Assembly: GCF_021696945.1 (NCBI RefSeq)
Contig: NZ_JACYHE010000014.1
Span: 1-64,000, forward strand
Source: Streptomyces sp. JJ36
GTDB taxonomy: Bacteria > Actinomycetota > Actinomycetes > Streptomycetales > Streptomycetaceae
Reading direction: 5' to 3'
Length of the DNA stretch: 64,000 bases
The position numbers and the translations under genes were made by a program. Under the pieces are notes generated by a model, which was not told the DNA's origin, did no database searches, and saw only the letters and a program-made list of their open reading frames with translations. This document shows, in pieces, positions 17,209-25,655 of the stretch; the stretch's first letter is position 1; the number at the start of each line of letters is the position of its first letter.

Positions 17209-17376
17209 CCTGCGGCGCCCCGCCGTGGACGGGCTTACGGTGGTCGCAGGCCGCCGGGACGCCCGGCGCACCGGGTGTGCGCCGCGGCCGGTGACGCGGC
17301 GGAGAAGGCGGCCGAGGATCGGTACGGCCGCCGCCGCGCCGGCGGCGGCCCGGCGAAGCGGAAGCGGGTGACGCGG

Positions 17377-18624
17377 ATGCGGATTCTCATCGTCACGGCC
17401 GTGCCGCAGGAGCGGGACGCGGTCGCGGGCGCGGCCCGGGAGGCCCTGGCCGGACCGGCGTTCGGCGCCACCGGGCCCCGGGATCTGGACACCGTCGCGC
17501 TGCCGGGTGGCCGGCTGGTGCTGCACCGGGTCAGCCGCGCGGCTCCGGAGCCCTCGCCCACCCCGGCCCGCCCGGGCACCACGGCCGCCGCCGCGGGCGA
17601 CGCGGCCGGCCCGCGCTCCGCGACCACGACGACGACCACCGGCGCCGGGGGCCCGGTCGCCTCACCGCACCGCGTGGCCGCCCCTGGGCCGGGCGGTGCC
17701 GCACGGCCCGCCGGAACGGCGGGGGCCGGGGAGGCCCGTGCCGGTGACGGCGCCCACCTCCCCGGCGGGCCGCCGGGGCCCGGCGAGGACACCGCCGACG
17801 GCGTGCCTCCCGGTGCGGTGACGGTTCCCGGTGTCGGGCGCGGCCGGCACCAGGAGCGCCCCGGGACGCCCGGCACGATCGCGGTGGTGGACGTGCTCGC
17901 CGCCGGTGCCGGACCGGGAGCCGCGGCCGCGGGTGCGGCCACCGCGCTGACCGCCGCCGAGGTGGGCGAGGAACCGTACGACCTGGTGATCTCCGCGGGC
18001 ATCGCCGGCGGCTTCGAGACCGCGTTGCGCGGCGGCACCCGGGCGGGGGCCGGCGCAGGACCGGGCGCAGAGCCGGGCGACGGCACGGGCACCCGCACGA
18101 CGAGCGACAACACCGGCACCGGCACCAGCCCAACGGACACCGGCACGCGCACGGACACCGGCACCCGCCGCCCGGAGGTGGCCGTCGCCGTGGCGTCCTC
18201 CGTGGTCGCCGCCGACCTGGGCGCGGACACCGCCGCGGGCTTCGCCTCCGTCGCCGAGCTGGGCTTCGGCACCGCCGAGCACCGGCCCCCGCAGGAACTG
18301 GTACGCGCCGTCGCCGACGCCGCCGGTGCCGCGACCGGCCCGGTGCTGACCGCCTCCACGGTGACCGGCACCGCGGAGCGCGCCGCCGAGCTGGCCGCCC
18401 GGTATCCGGGCGCGGTCGCCGAGGCGATGGAGGGCTTCGGGGTGGCGGAGGCCGCCGCCGCGCACGGCGTGCCGGTGCTGGAGGTCCGTACGGTCTCCAA
18501 CCCCGTGGGGCCGCGGGACCGCGCGGCCTGGCGGATCCCGGAGGCGCTGGCGGCGCTCGCCGGGGCCTTCGAGAAGACGATCCCGGTCCTCCTCGACCGG
18601 AGAGCTTGGAGCGACGATGGCTGA
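17377..18624 (+). CDS. mqnB: futalosine hydrolase with low-complexity insertions
   Basis: Futalosine hydrolase removes hypoxanthine from futalosine to give dehypoxanthine futalosine in the futalosine menaquinone pathway. The 415-residue protein starts with Met-Arg-Ile-Leu-Ile-Val-Thr-Ala-Val-Pro-Gln-Glu-Arg-Asp and ends with Ala-Met-Glu-Gly-Phe-Gly-Val-Ala and Glu-Val-Arg-Thr-Val-Ser-Asn, typical of nucleoside phosphorylase-fold MqnB. The usual length is about 220-240 residues. Here two Gly/Pro/Thr/Ala-rich insertions (about residues 50-165 and 222-268) nearly double it. The next gene mqnD overlaps its end by eight bases. A GTG at 17368 is an alternative start. Confidence 0.85.
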   Translation: MRILIVTAVPQERDAVAGAAREALAGPAFGATGPRDLDTVALPGGRLVLHRVSRAAPEPSPTPARPGTTAAAAGDAAGPRSATTTTTTGAGGPVASPHRVAAPGPGGAARPAGTAGAGEARAGDGAHLPGGPPGPGEDTADGVPPGAVTVPGVGRGRHQERPGTPGTIAVVDVLAAGAGPGAAAAGAATALTAAEVGEEPYDLVISAGIAGGFETALRGGTRAGAGAGPGAEPGDGTGTRTTSDNTGTGTSPTDTGTRTDTGTRRPEVAVAVASSVVAADLGADTAAGFASVAELGFGTAEHRPPQELVRAVADAAGAATGPVLTASTVTGTAERAAELAARYPGAVAEAMEGFGVAEAAAAHGVPVLEVRTVSNPVGPRDRAAWRIPEALAALAGAFEKTIPVLLDRRAWSDDG

Positions 18625-19555
18625 GCAGCGCCCCGGGAGTCCCGTGCGCATCGCCTACTCCCCCTGCCCCAACGACACCTTCGTCTTCGACGCCTGGGCG
18701 CACGGGCGAATCCCGGGCGCCCCGCCGCTGGACGTCACCTTCGCGGACATCGACGTCACCAACGGCATGGCCGAGCGCGGGGAACTGGACGTGCTCAAGG
18801 TGTCGTACGCCGTGCTGCCCTGGGTCCTCGAGGAGTACGCGCTGCTGCCCTGCGGGGGCGCGCTGGGCCGGGGCTGCGGCCCGCTGGTGCTCACCCGCGG
18901 CCCGGACGGGCCGGAAGCCGGGGGCGGGGGCCCGGCCGGGGCGCGGGCCGGCGGCCTGCATGTGGTGGGGGCCGGGACGGGCGGGGCGAGCCTGCGCGGC
19001 CGGACGGTCGCGGTGCCGAGCGAGCGCTCGACGGCGTATCTGCTGTTCCGGCTGTGGGCCGCCGACCAGGTCCCGGGCGGAGTCGGCGAGATCGTGGTGC
19101 TGCCGTTCCACGAGATCATGCCGGCCGTGCGGGACGGCAAGGTGGACGCCGGGCTGGTGATCCACGAAGCGCGCTTCACCTATCAGGAGTACGGGCTGCA
19201 CTGCCTGGCCGACATGGGCGAGCACTGGGAGCGCACCACCGGGCTGCCCATCCCGCTGGGTGCGATCATCGCCCGCCGGTCGCTGGGCGCGGACACGCTG
19301 CGGTCCCTCGCGGACGCCGCCCGCGCCTCCGTACGGATGGCGTGGGACGACCCGGAGGCGTCCCGCCCGTATGTGCTGGAGCACGCCCAGGAGATGGACC
19401 CGCGGGTGGCGGACCAGCACATCGGGCTGTACGTCAACGAGTTCACCGCCGAGCTGGGTGAGGACGGCTACGCCGCGGTGCGGGGGCTGCTCACCCGGGC
19501 GGCGGCGGAGGGCCTGGTGCCGCCCCTCGGTCCGGACGCCCTGCGCTTCCCCTGA
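18617..19555 (+). CDS. mqnD: 1,4-dihydroxy-6-naphthoate synthase
   Basis: MqnD converts cyclic dehypoxanthine futalosine to 1,4-dihydroxy-6-naphthoate in menaquinone synthesis. The 312-residue protein begins with the diagnostic Ala-Tyr-Ser-Pro-Cys-Pro-Asn-Asp-Thr-Phe motif (residues 13-22) and keeps Val-Pro-Ser-Glu-Arg-Ser-Thr-Ala-Tyr-Leu-Leu, Asp-Ala-Gly-Leu-Val-Ile-His-Glu and the Gly-Leu-Pro-Ile-Pro-Leu-Gly motif. A Gly-rich insert of roughly 30 residues (about 93-125) is unusual. It overlaps mqnB by eight bases, so the two are translationally coupled. Confidence 0.92.
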   Translation: MAEQRPGSPVRIAYSPCPNDTFVFDAWAHGRIPGAPPLDVTFADIDVTNGMAERGELDVLKVSYAVLPWVLEEYALLPCGGALGRGCGPLVLTRGPDGPEAGGGGPAGARAGGLHVVGAGTGGASLRGRTVAVPSERSTAYLLFRLWAADQVPGGVGEIVVLPFHEIMPAVRDGKVDAGLVIHEARFTYQEYGLHCLADMGEHWERTTGLPIPLGAIIARRSLGADTLRSLADAARASVRMAWDDPEASRPYVLEHAQEMDPRVADQHIGLYVNEFTAELGEDGYAAVRGLLTRAAAEGLVPPLGPDALRFP

Positions 19556-20371
19556 GACGCACCTGACGCACCTGACGCGCGCGCCCCGCCGCCGGGCTGC
19601 TGCCCGGCCGTACGACGGACCCCGGCCGGGGCGCACTCCCGGGCAGGGCGGCAGCCCCCGTCCCCACGCACCGGAGCCCGGCGGCGACCCCTCCTGGGTC
19701 CCCTCCGGGCTGCGCGGGCCGGGCGGGCGGGCCGGGCGGGCGCCCGGCACGCCGCGGATCACTTCGTCTGGTGCCGGTTGTCCTCGGTGTGGGTCATGTC
19801 GGACGGTCCCCCCTCGAGACGCGCGACCGGGCACGGCAGGGCAGCCTGCATAACGCCCTGAATGCCGAAATGTCCCTCAGGACGTCGGACGGCACTCAGG
19901 CGCGAACGAACCCGGATCGGTCGGACTGGATGTACGGATCGGGCAGTGCGGAACTGCGGGACGGCTGGGCGGATCAGAGGCGGACGGCTCTCCTCCGGGC
20001 GCCGGGCGCCCGGTGGGCCGTCAGCGGGGCGCGGGTCCCCTCGCCCCCCTGGGAATCGACGCCGCGGCGGCTCTCACCCGGAGGCTTGGGCACCGGCGGA
20101 ACGGCATCCGCACAGGCGCCGGACTTCGCGGACATTCTCGGTGCTGGCCATGAAGACAAGTCTGGCACGCGGCACTGACAACGCTCACCGCGTTTTCCGG
20201 CGGACGGCCGGCCGCCGGACCGGCGCGATCCGCCGGGGCAGCAGGGAAGGCAGCGGCGCGGCACCCCGGCTCCTCGCGACCACCACGAAGACGCCCGTGC
20301 GGCACGGTCCCTGAGGGGCCGTGCCGCACGGGCGGCGGGTCGTGGGGGCGGGCGGGCCGACCCCGGGGCGC
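19556..20371. other. 816-base intergenic region with a mini-ORF and a terminator
   Basis: No full gene is supportable. A GACGCACCT-type repeat follows the mqnD stop (about 19556-19580). On the reverse strand, 19759-19797 is a 12-codon open frame (ATG to TGA) preceded by a good GAGGGGGG ribosome site. The stretch 19850-19960 is relatively AT-rich. The cold-shock gene terminator lies at 20294-20332. No known RNA family was recognised. Confidence 0.4.
20294..20332 (-). terminator. cold-shock gene terminator (14-bp perfect stem)
   Basis: Bases 20294-20307 and 20319-20332 are perfect inverted complements; the 11-base loop can extend the stem further by pairing CCC with GGG. It lies 40 bases beyond the stop of the reverse-strand cold-shock gene, at the expected place for its terminator. 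There is no T-run. Confidence 0.7.
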
Positions 20372-20755
20372 CTAGACGTCGAGCTGGTCGGCGACCGCGC
20401 GCAGCATCCCGGCGATCTTGCGGCCGTGCTGCCGGTCCGGGTAGCGGCCGCGCTCCAGCGACTGCGAGACGCCGTCGAGCAGGGTCGTCAGGTCCTGCAC
20501 GATGGAGGCCAGCTCGTCCGGCTTGCGCCGCTGCGCCGCCGCGACGGAGGGGGCCGGGTCCAGCAGGGTGACGGAGAGCGCCTGGTCACCGCGCTGCCCG
20601 GCGACCACGCCGAACTCGACGCGCTGCCCCGGCTTCAGCGCGTCCACTCCGTCCGGGAGCACGGACGAGTGGACGAAGACGTCACCGCCGTCGTCGCGGG
20701 AGAGAAAGCCGAAGCCCTTCTCGCTGTTGAACCATTTGACCTTGCCGGTAGGCAC
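20372..20755 (-). CDS. cold-shock protein with C-terminal extension
   Basis: A 127-residue protein whose first 65 residues are a cold-shock domain: Gly-Lys-Val-Lys-Trp-Phe-Asn-Ser-Glu-Lys-Gly-Phe-Gly-Phe (RNP1 region) and Asp-Val-Phe-Val-His-Ser-Ser (RNP2 region). Such proteins bind single-stranded RNA and DNA and melt mRNA structure. A 60-residue extension (Leu-Ala-Ser-Ile-Val-Gln-Asp-Leu-Thr-Thr-Leu-Leu-Asp) is predicted helical and is longer than in single-domain Csp proteins of about 67 residues. The GTG start follows a repeated GAGGAC tract that carries several ribosome-site cores. Confidence 0.9.
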   Translation of the reverse strand: MPTGKVKWFNSEKGFGFLSRDDGGDVFVHSSVLPDGVDALKPGQRVEFGVVAGQRGDQALSVTLLDPAPSVAAAQRRKPDELASIVQDLTTLLDGVSQSLERGRYPDRQHGRKIAGMLRAVADQLDV

Positions 20756-20781
20756 GTCCGTCCTCGTCCTCGTCCTCGTCC
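20756..20781 (-). repeat. GAGGAC hexamer microsatellite at the cold-shock ribosome site
   Basis: On the coding strand four tandem GGACGA/GAGGAC units end four bases before the GTG. Each unit contains a GAGG Shine-Dalgarno core, so several registers of ribosome binding are possible. Unit number may vary between strains. Confidence 0.55.
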
Positions 20782-20977
20782 GGGCAGGCGGGCCGCCCCC
20801 GGAATGACTGTGCTGCTGCGTACGCTGCTGCCCGCCGGGACGGGCCGAACAGGCCCCGGAGAGCAGTCGGGCGGGCCGAGAGACCCGCCACCACCAAGGC
20901 TAATGGTCAGCCGTGCGGTGACAAGGTGACTCCGGGCGGTTCCACCGTGGACCTGCTCACCGATCTACCCTTGCCGG

Positions 20978-21217
20978 GTGAACACTGAAACTCCCCGCAC
21001 CGGGGATCTCCTCGTCCGGATCGGCGGCGTCGTCTTCGCCGTCGGCGCGCTGGCGACGCTGATCACGGTGGCACCGCTGTTCCTGGGCACGGAGCCGTTC
21101 CCGGCTCCCGCGTACTTCGTCTGCATGCTGATGGGCGTCGGCTTCGCGCTGGCCGCCGCCGGCCTGCTGCGGTCCGCCGCCGCCGAGCGCCGCGCCGCCC
21201 GCGCGTCCTCCACCTGA
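20978..21217 (+). CDS. small two-helix membrane protein
   Basis: A 79-residue protein with two hydrophobic segments (about residues 12-35 and 42-63) and a short Arg/Ala-rich C-terminal tail. It begins with GTG; a TACCCT hexamer at 20966-20971 is six bases before it, suggesting a leaderless transcript. It is divergent from the cold-shock gene. Family and function were not recognised. Confidence 0.65.
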   Translation: MNTETPRTGDLLVRIGGVVFAVGALATLITVAPLFLGTEPFPAPAYFVCMLMGVGFALAAAGLLRSAAAERRAARASST

Positions 21218-21316
21218 GCCACCGGATACGCCTCGGCCACCCGAGCCACCTCCCCCGCGTCGGGCTCCCGGCCGGGCCGGGCGCGGCCCCCGGAAGCGCT
21301 CAGCCGCAGCCCGCGC

Positions 21317-21952
21317 TCACCCGCCCGCCGCCGGTGACGCCAGGTGGCGGGAGAGCCAGCCCGGGAAGGCGGGCAGCCCCGCCTCCAGCACCACCTCCGC
21401 CCCGGCCGCCCGCAGCTCCGCAGCGGGACACGGACCGGTCGGCACCGCGACGGAGAGCGCCCCGGCGGCCCTGGCGCCCCGCACGTCGCCGGTGTGGTCG
21501 CCCACGTACACCGTCGCGCGGTGCTCCCGCAGCGCCTCCGCCTTGGCCTCCGCCCAGAGCCAGCCGATCACCGCGTCCGGCTCGATCCCGAGGTGGTCGA
21601 GGTGGAGCTTGGCGTTCGGCTCGTGCTTGGCGGTGACGACGACGGCACGCCCGCCGGCCTCCTGCACCGCGCGTATCGCCTCCCGGGCCCCGGGCAGGGC
21701 CGGGCTGGGGGCGATGGCGATCGAGGGGTAGAGCTCCCGGTACCGCTCGCCGACCACCTCGATGCGCTCCGGCGGGAACCAGTGCGCCAGCTCCACCTCG
21801 AGCGGCGGCCCCAGCCGGGTGACGGCCAGGTCGGCGTCGATGGGCACACCGGTCTCCGCGGAGAGCGCCTCGTAGGTCGCCCGGATGCCGGGCCGGGAGT
21901 CGATCAGGGTCATGTCGAGGTCGAAGCCGACCGTCATCGCGTGCGCCGCCAT
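21317..21952 (-). CDS. HAD-superfamily phosphatase
   Basis: A 211-residue protein with the HAD motif I Phe-Asp-Leu-Asp-Met-Thr-Leu-Ile-Asp (nucleophile Asp11, Asp13), motif II around Val-Val-Val-Thr-Ala-Lys, and motif IV Tyr-Val-Gly-Asp-His-Thr-Gly-Asp near residue 160. It resembles phosphoglycolate-phosphatase-type subfamily members; the substrate is unknown. The frame is open to 21985, but the ATG at 21952 is favoured because a CACAAT -10-like hexamer lies seven bases before it, suggesting leaderless translation. It is divergent from the siderophore transporter operon. Confidence 0.8.
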   Translation of the reverse strand: MAAHAMTVGFDLDMTLIDSRPGIRATYEALSAETGVPIDADLAVTRLGPPLEVELAHWFPPERIEVVGERYRELYPSIAIAPSPALPGAREAIRAVQEAGGRAVVVTAKHEPNAKLHLDHLGIEPDAVIGWLWAEAKAEALREHRATVYVGDHTGDVRGARAAGALSVAVPTGPCPAAELRAAGAEVVLEAGLPAFPGWLSRHLASPAAGG

Positions 21953-21985
21953 GCCGACCATTGTGCCGTGCGGCACCCCGTACAC

Positions 21986-22002
21986 TTAGGCCCGCCTTAC
22001 CT
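21986..22002 (+). promoter_or_regulatory. candidate DmdR1/IdeR iron box
   Basis: The bases TTAGGCCCGCCTTACCT match 12 of 19 positions of the actinobacterial iron-box consensus (TTAGGTTAGGCTAACCTAA) when two flanking bases are counted, with both outer half-sites largely kept. A TACACT -10-like hexamer (21981-21986) touches it. Binding would repress the downstream ABC importer when iron is plentiful. It lies between the divergent HAD gene and the importer operon, 62 bases before the first permease start. Confidence 0.6.
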
Positions 22003-22022
22003 GCATCGTCCCTGATCACCGT

Positions 22023-22052
22023 GTGGTACGCACCGAGGTGGTACGCACCGAG
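22023..22052 (+). repeat. exact 15-base tandem duplication in permease leader
   Basis: GTGGTACGCACCGAG occurs twice back to back at 22023-22037 and 22038-22052. It ends 11 bases before the first permease ATG, placing it in the 5' leader. It may be a recent slippage duplication or an operator. Confidence 0.6.
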
Positions 22053-22063
22053 CCGCCGCGAGG

Positions 22064-23275
22064 ATGTCCGACGCCATGTCAGCCGCCCCGCCTCCGCCGC
22101 CGTCCCCTCCGCCGCGCGGCCCCGCACCCGCCGACGCCCCGGCGGCCGGAGAACGCGACACGGCACCCGGCAGCGGCGACACCGGCACCGGCGGGGCGCT
22201 GCGGGCCGGAAGCGTCCTCGGCCCGGGCGGGGTGCGCCGTACGGACGGTGCGGCAGCCCGGGGCGGCGGCCCGCGCCGGAGCCCGGTCGCCCGCCGGCTG
22301 GCCTGGGTCTGCGCCGCGCTGGCGGCGCTGGCGCTGGCGGCGCTGCTGAGTCTGGCGCTCGGCAGCCGGCCGATCGCGCCGGGCACCGCCTGGGACGCGC
22401 TGCTGCACGGCGGCCCGGGCAACGACGCCGAGGTCATCCGCACCCTCCGCGTCCCGCGCACCCTGATCGGCCTCATGGTGGGGGCCGCGCTGGCCCTGGC
22501 CGGGGCGGTGATGCAGGGCCTCACCCGGAACCCGATCGCCGAACCCGGGCTGCTGGGCATCGGCCAGGGCGCGGCGCTGGGCGTGGTGCTGGCGATCGCG
22601 TTCGCGGGCGTGCACACCCTCAGCGGCTACGTGTGGTTCGCCTTCGCGGGCGCCGGGACGGCCTCCGTCGCGGTGTACGCGATCGCCGCGCGCGGCCGGG
22701 GCGGTGCGACGCCGGTGAAGCTCGCACTGGCCGGCGCCGCCCTCAACGCGCTGCTGGCCTCGGTCGTCGCCGCCGTCCTCACCACCCGGTCCGCGACCCT
22801 CGACGAGTACCGCTTCTGGCAGGTCGGCTCGCTCTCCGGACGGTACATGGACGTGGCCGAGCAGGTCTGGCCGTTCCTGCTGGCGGGCCTGGCGCTGGTG
22901 GCGTACGTGGCCCGCGGCCTGGACGCGCTGGCCCTCGGCGACGACCTGGCCAAGGGCCTGGGCCAGAACATCGCGGCCGTACGGATCGTCGGCGGGCTCG
23001 GCGCCACCGTGCTGACCGGCGCGGGCGTGGCCGCGGCCGGGCCCCTCGCGTTCGTCGGGCTGGCGGTGCCGCACCTGGCCCGGGCGCTGGTCGGCAGCGA
23101 CCACCGCTGGCTGCTGCCGATGAGCGCGCTGCTGGGCCCGGTGCTGCTGCTGGTCTCCGACATCGTGGGCCGGCTGGTCTTCCCGCCCGGCGAGGTGCCG
23201 GCCGGGGTGACGACCGCCCTGATCGGCGTGCCGTTCCTGATCGCGCTGGTGCGCCGGAAGGCGGTGGCGGCGTGA
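22064..23275 (+). CDS. FecCD-family siderophore ABC permease 1
   Basis: A 403-residue inner-membrane protein. A low-complexity Pro/Gly/Ala N-terminal tail of about 75 residues is followed by some nine to ten membrane segments. The Leu-Arg-Val-Pro-Arg-Thr-Leu motif, the Gly-Ala-x-Met-Gln-Gly-Leu-Thr-Arg-Asn-Pro motif and the Gly-Pro-Leu-Ala-Phe-Val-Gly-Leu-x-Val-Pro-His segment are characteristic of FecCD/BtuC permeases. It forms the channel for ferric siderophore uptake together with the next permease. Its TGA overlaps the following GTG (GTGA). Confidence 0.9.
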   Translation: MSDAMSAAPPPPPSPPPRGPAPADAPAAGERDTAPGSGDTGTGGALRAGSVLGPGGVRRTDGAAARGGGPRRSPVARRLAWVCAALAALALAALLSLALGSRPIAPGTAWDALLHGGPGNDAEVIRTLRVPRTLIGLMVGAALALAGAVMQGLTRNPIAEPGLLGIGQGAALGVVLAIAFAGVHTLSGYVWFAFAGAGTASVAVYAIAARGRGGATPVKLALAGAALNALLASVVAAVLTTRSATLDEYRFWQVGSLSGRYMDVAEQVWPFLLAGLALVAYVARGLDALALGDDLAKGLGQNIAAVRIVGGLGATVLTGAGVAAAGPLAFVGLAVPHLARALVGSDHRWLLPMSALLGPVLLLVSDIVGRLVFPPGEVPAGVTTALIGVPFLIALVRRKAVAA

Positions 23276-24363
23276 CGCTCACCACCGGCACCCGGGCCGG
23301 CGACGGACGGCCGCGCACCGCGCCCACCGGGTACACGCCGCTGCGCCGCCGCCGCGCCTCCTTCCTCCTGCACCGGCGGTCCGCGGCCGTCGCGGGCGTC
23401 CTCGCGGCGCTGCTCTGGGCGGCTGTGGTGGCGAGCCTCTGCCTGGGCGAGTCGGCCGTCTCCCCGGTGGAGGTGGTCAAGGTGCTGCTGGGACAGCCGT
23501 CGGACGCATGGCTGGTGGTGGGCGTGCTGCGGCTGCCCCGGCTGGTCGTCGGGCTGCTGGTGGGCGCCGCGCTCGGGGTCTCCGGGGCGCTGATCCAGAC
23601 CCTCGCCCGCAACCCGCTGGCCAGTCCGGACATCATCGGCGTGAACCACGGCGCCGCCGCGCTGACCGTCGCCGCGATGACCTTCGGGCTCACCTCCTTC
23701 TCCCGGCTTCCGTACGTCTCCGTCGCCGGCGGGATGCTGGCCGCCGCGCTGGTCTACGTCTTCGCCTGGCGCGGCGGCCTCCACGCCACCCGCTTCGTGC
23801 TGATCGGGGTGGGCTGCGCCGTCGCGCTGCGCTCGGTCACCCACCTGTTCCTGACCAAGGGCGACCATCTGGTGGCCCAGCAGGCCACCGTCTGGATGAC
23901 CGGTTCGCTGAACGGCCGCGGCTGGGACCAGGCCGCGCCCCTCGGCTGGGCGCTGCTCGGGCTGCTCCCGCTGGTGCTCTGGTCGGCGTACGCACAGCGC
24001 AACGTCACTCTCGACGACGACACCGCGACCGCCCTCGGGGTGCGGCTCGGCCGCAGCCGGCTGCTGCTCGCCTTCACCGGCGTCGCGCTGGCGGCCGTCG
24101 CCACCGGCGCCGCCGGGCCCGTCGACTTCGTGGCGCTGCTGGCCCCGCAGGTCGCCCGGCGGCTGACCCGGACGGCGCAGATCCCGCTGCTGTCCTCGGC
24201 ACTCACCGGGGCCTTCATCGTGGTCCTCGGGGACCTGCTGGCGCGGCGGCTGTTCTCCCCGATCGAGCTGCCGGTCGGGGTGCTGACGGCCGCGGTCGGC
24301 GCGCCGTACCTCATCCACCTCATCGTCCGCAGCCGCAGCAGCCGTACGGGAGCCCAGGCATGA
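23272..24363 (+). CDS. FecCD-family siderophore ABC permease 2
   Basis: A 363-residue permease of the same family as its upstream neighbour, with Leu-Arg-Leu-Pro-Arg-Leu-Val-Val-Gly and [13 protein letters not shown] motifs and a [13 protein letters not shown] coupling segment. Start GTG overlaps the previous stop, and its own stop overlaps the ATPase ATG (ATGA), so the three genes are a tightly coupled operon. The two permeases should pair as a heterodimer. Confidence 0.9.
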   Translation: MTLTTGTRAGDGRPRTAPTGYTPLRRRRASFLLHRRSAAVAGVLAALLWAAVVASLCLGESAVSPVEVVKVLLGQPSDAWLVVGVLRLPRLVVGLLVGAALGVSGALIQTLARNPLASPDIIGVNHGAAALTVAAMTFGLTSFSRLPYVSVAGGMLAAALVYVFAWRGGLHATRFVLIGVGCAVALRSVTHLFLTKGDHLVAQQATVWMTGSLNGRGWDQAAPLGWALLGLLPLVLWSAYAQRNVTLDDDTATALGVRLGRSRLLLAFTGVALAAVATGAAGPVDFVALLAPQVARRLTRTAQIPLLSSALTGAFIVVLGDLLARRLFSPIELPVGVLTAAVGAPYLIHLIVRSRSSRTGAQA

Positions 24364-25349
24364 CAGGCACGCCGCACCGGGACACGCCGCCCCCGACCGC
24401 ACCACACCGGGACACGCCCTCTCCGAACCGGGACGCCGACGGCACCCGCCTGGCGGCCCGCGACCTGACGCTGGCCTACGAGGACCGCACGGTCGTCGAG
24501 GGCCTGGACCTCGCGGTGCCGGACGGGGAGGTCACCGTCGTCGTGGGCCCGAACGCCTGCGGCAAGTCGACCACGCTGCGGGCGCTCGGGCGGCTGCTGA
24601 AGCCGCGGAGCGGGGCGGTGCTGCTGGACGGCGAGGAGCTGTCCCGGCTCCCCACCCGCCGGATCGCCCGCGCGGTCGGGCTGCTGCCGCAGTCCCCGCA
24701 GGCCCCGGAGGCCATCACCGTCGCCGACCTCGTCTCCCGCGGCCGGCAGCCGCACCAGCGCTGGTGGCAGCAGTGGTCGGAGGCCGACGAGGCCGCGGTC
24801 GTGGACGCCATGGACCGCACCGACGTCACCGGGCTGGCGGAACGGCCCGTCGACGAGCTGTCCGGCGGTCAGCGGCAACGGGTGTGGATCGCGATGGCCC
24901 TCGCCCAGGAGACGGACCTGCTGCTGCTGGACGAGCCGACGACCTACCTGGACATCGCGCACCAGGTGGAGGTGCTGGACCTGGTGCGGCAGCTCAACCG
25001 GGAACGGGGACGCACGGTGGTGATGGTGCTGCACGACCTGAACCAGGCGGCACGCTACGCCGACCACCTGGTGGCCATGAAGGACGGCCGCATCGCCGCC
25101 CAGGGGCGCCCCGGGGACGTGGTGACCGCCGAGCTGGTACGGGAGGTGTTCGGGCTGGAGTCGGTGGTGGTGCCGGACCCGGTGACCGGCAGCCCCCTCG
25201 TCGTCCCCGGCGCACCCTGGGGGGCGGGCACCGTCCCGGGGCAGGGGCGGGGAACGGTGCCCGGGCAGGCGCCCGTGGACGGCCGGAAGCAGGAACCGGG
25301 GCAGCGGACGGGGCTCGACGACCCGCGGCAGCGACAGCGCGCGTCCTGA
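24360..25349 (+). CDS. siderophore ABC transporter ATP-binding protein
   Basis: A 329-residue ATPase of the FepC/FhuC type. Walker A Gly-Pro-Asn-Ala-Cys-Gly-Lys-Ser-Thr starts near residue 63, the signature Leu-Ser-Gly-Gly-Gln-Arg-Gln-Arg near 166, Walker B Leu-Leu-Leu-Leu-Asp-Glu-Pro-Thr near 187 and the switch His in Val-Leu-His-Asp-Leu-Asn-Gln near 226. It powers the two FecCD permeases. N- and C-terminal low-complexity tails (about 25 and 60 residues) are unusual. No substrate-binding lipoprotein gene lies next to this operon in the window. Confidence 0.92.
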   Translation: MTGTPHRDTPPPTAPHRDTPSPNRDADGTRLAARDLTLAYEDRTVVEGLDLAVPDGEVTVVVGPNACGKSTTLRALGRLLKPRSGAVLLDGEELSRLPTRRIARAVGLLPQSPQAPEAITVADLVSRGRQPHQRWWQQWSEADEAAVVDAMDRTDVTGLAERPVDELSGGQRQRVWIAMALAQETDLLLLDEPTTYLDIAHQVEVLDLVRQLNRERGRTVVMVLHDLNQAARYADHLVAMKDGRIAAQGRPGDVVTAELVREVFGLESVVVPDPVTGSPLVVPGAPWGAGTVPGQGRGTVPGQAPVDGRKQEPGQRTGLDDPRQRQRAS

Positions 25350-25655
25350 GGGACGGGCTCGCTCGGGACGGGACCCGGAGGCGGTGCGACGGCGTCCCGG
25401 GTGGCGGGACCCAAGCCTCACCGTCGGCCGGCGGGCGTCGTCGCGGTGCAGCGGTGCAGCGGTGCGACGGCATCCGCCGGAGGGGCGCAGCCTCGCCGCC
25501 GCCCGGCGGGCCGTGGCCGGCAACGCACCCGCCACCACCCCAACCGCCCAGGCACCAACCGCCCAGGCCCCAGCCGCCCAGGCACCGGCCGCCACCCGCA
25601 CCGGCCGCCCAGGCACCCCCCACCCGCACCGACCGCCAGCCGCAGCGGGACCGCG
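25350..25655. repeat. intergenic spacer with CCGCCCAGG minisatellite
   Basis: This 306-base gap between convergent genes holds a degenerate tandem repeat at about 25545-25616 with a 10-16-base unit containing CCGCCCAGGCA. Upstream, around 25446-25466, a short GTGCAGCG repeat occurs three times. No gene, terminator with a clear stem or RNA element was recognised. Confidence 0.45.

Noticed and set aside
25545..25616. CCGCCCAGGCA repeats as a CRISPR-like array
   Set aside because: Units are contiguous and degenerate with no unique spacers; it is a minisatellite.
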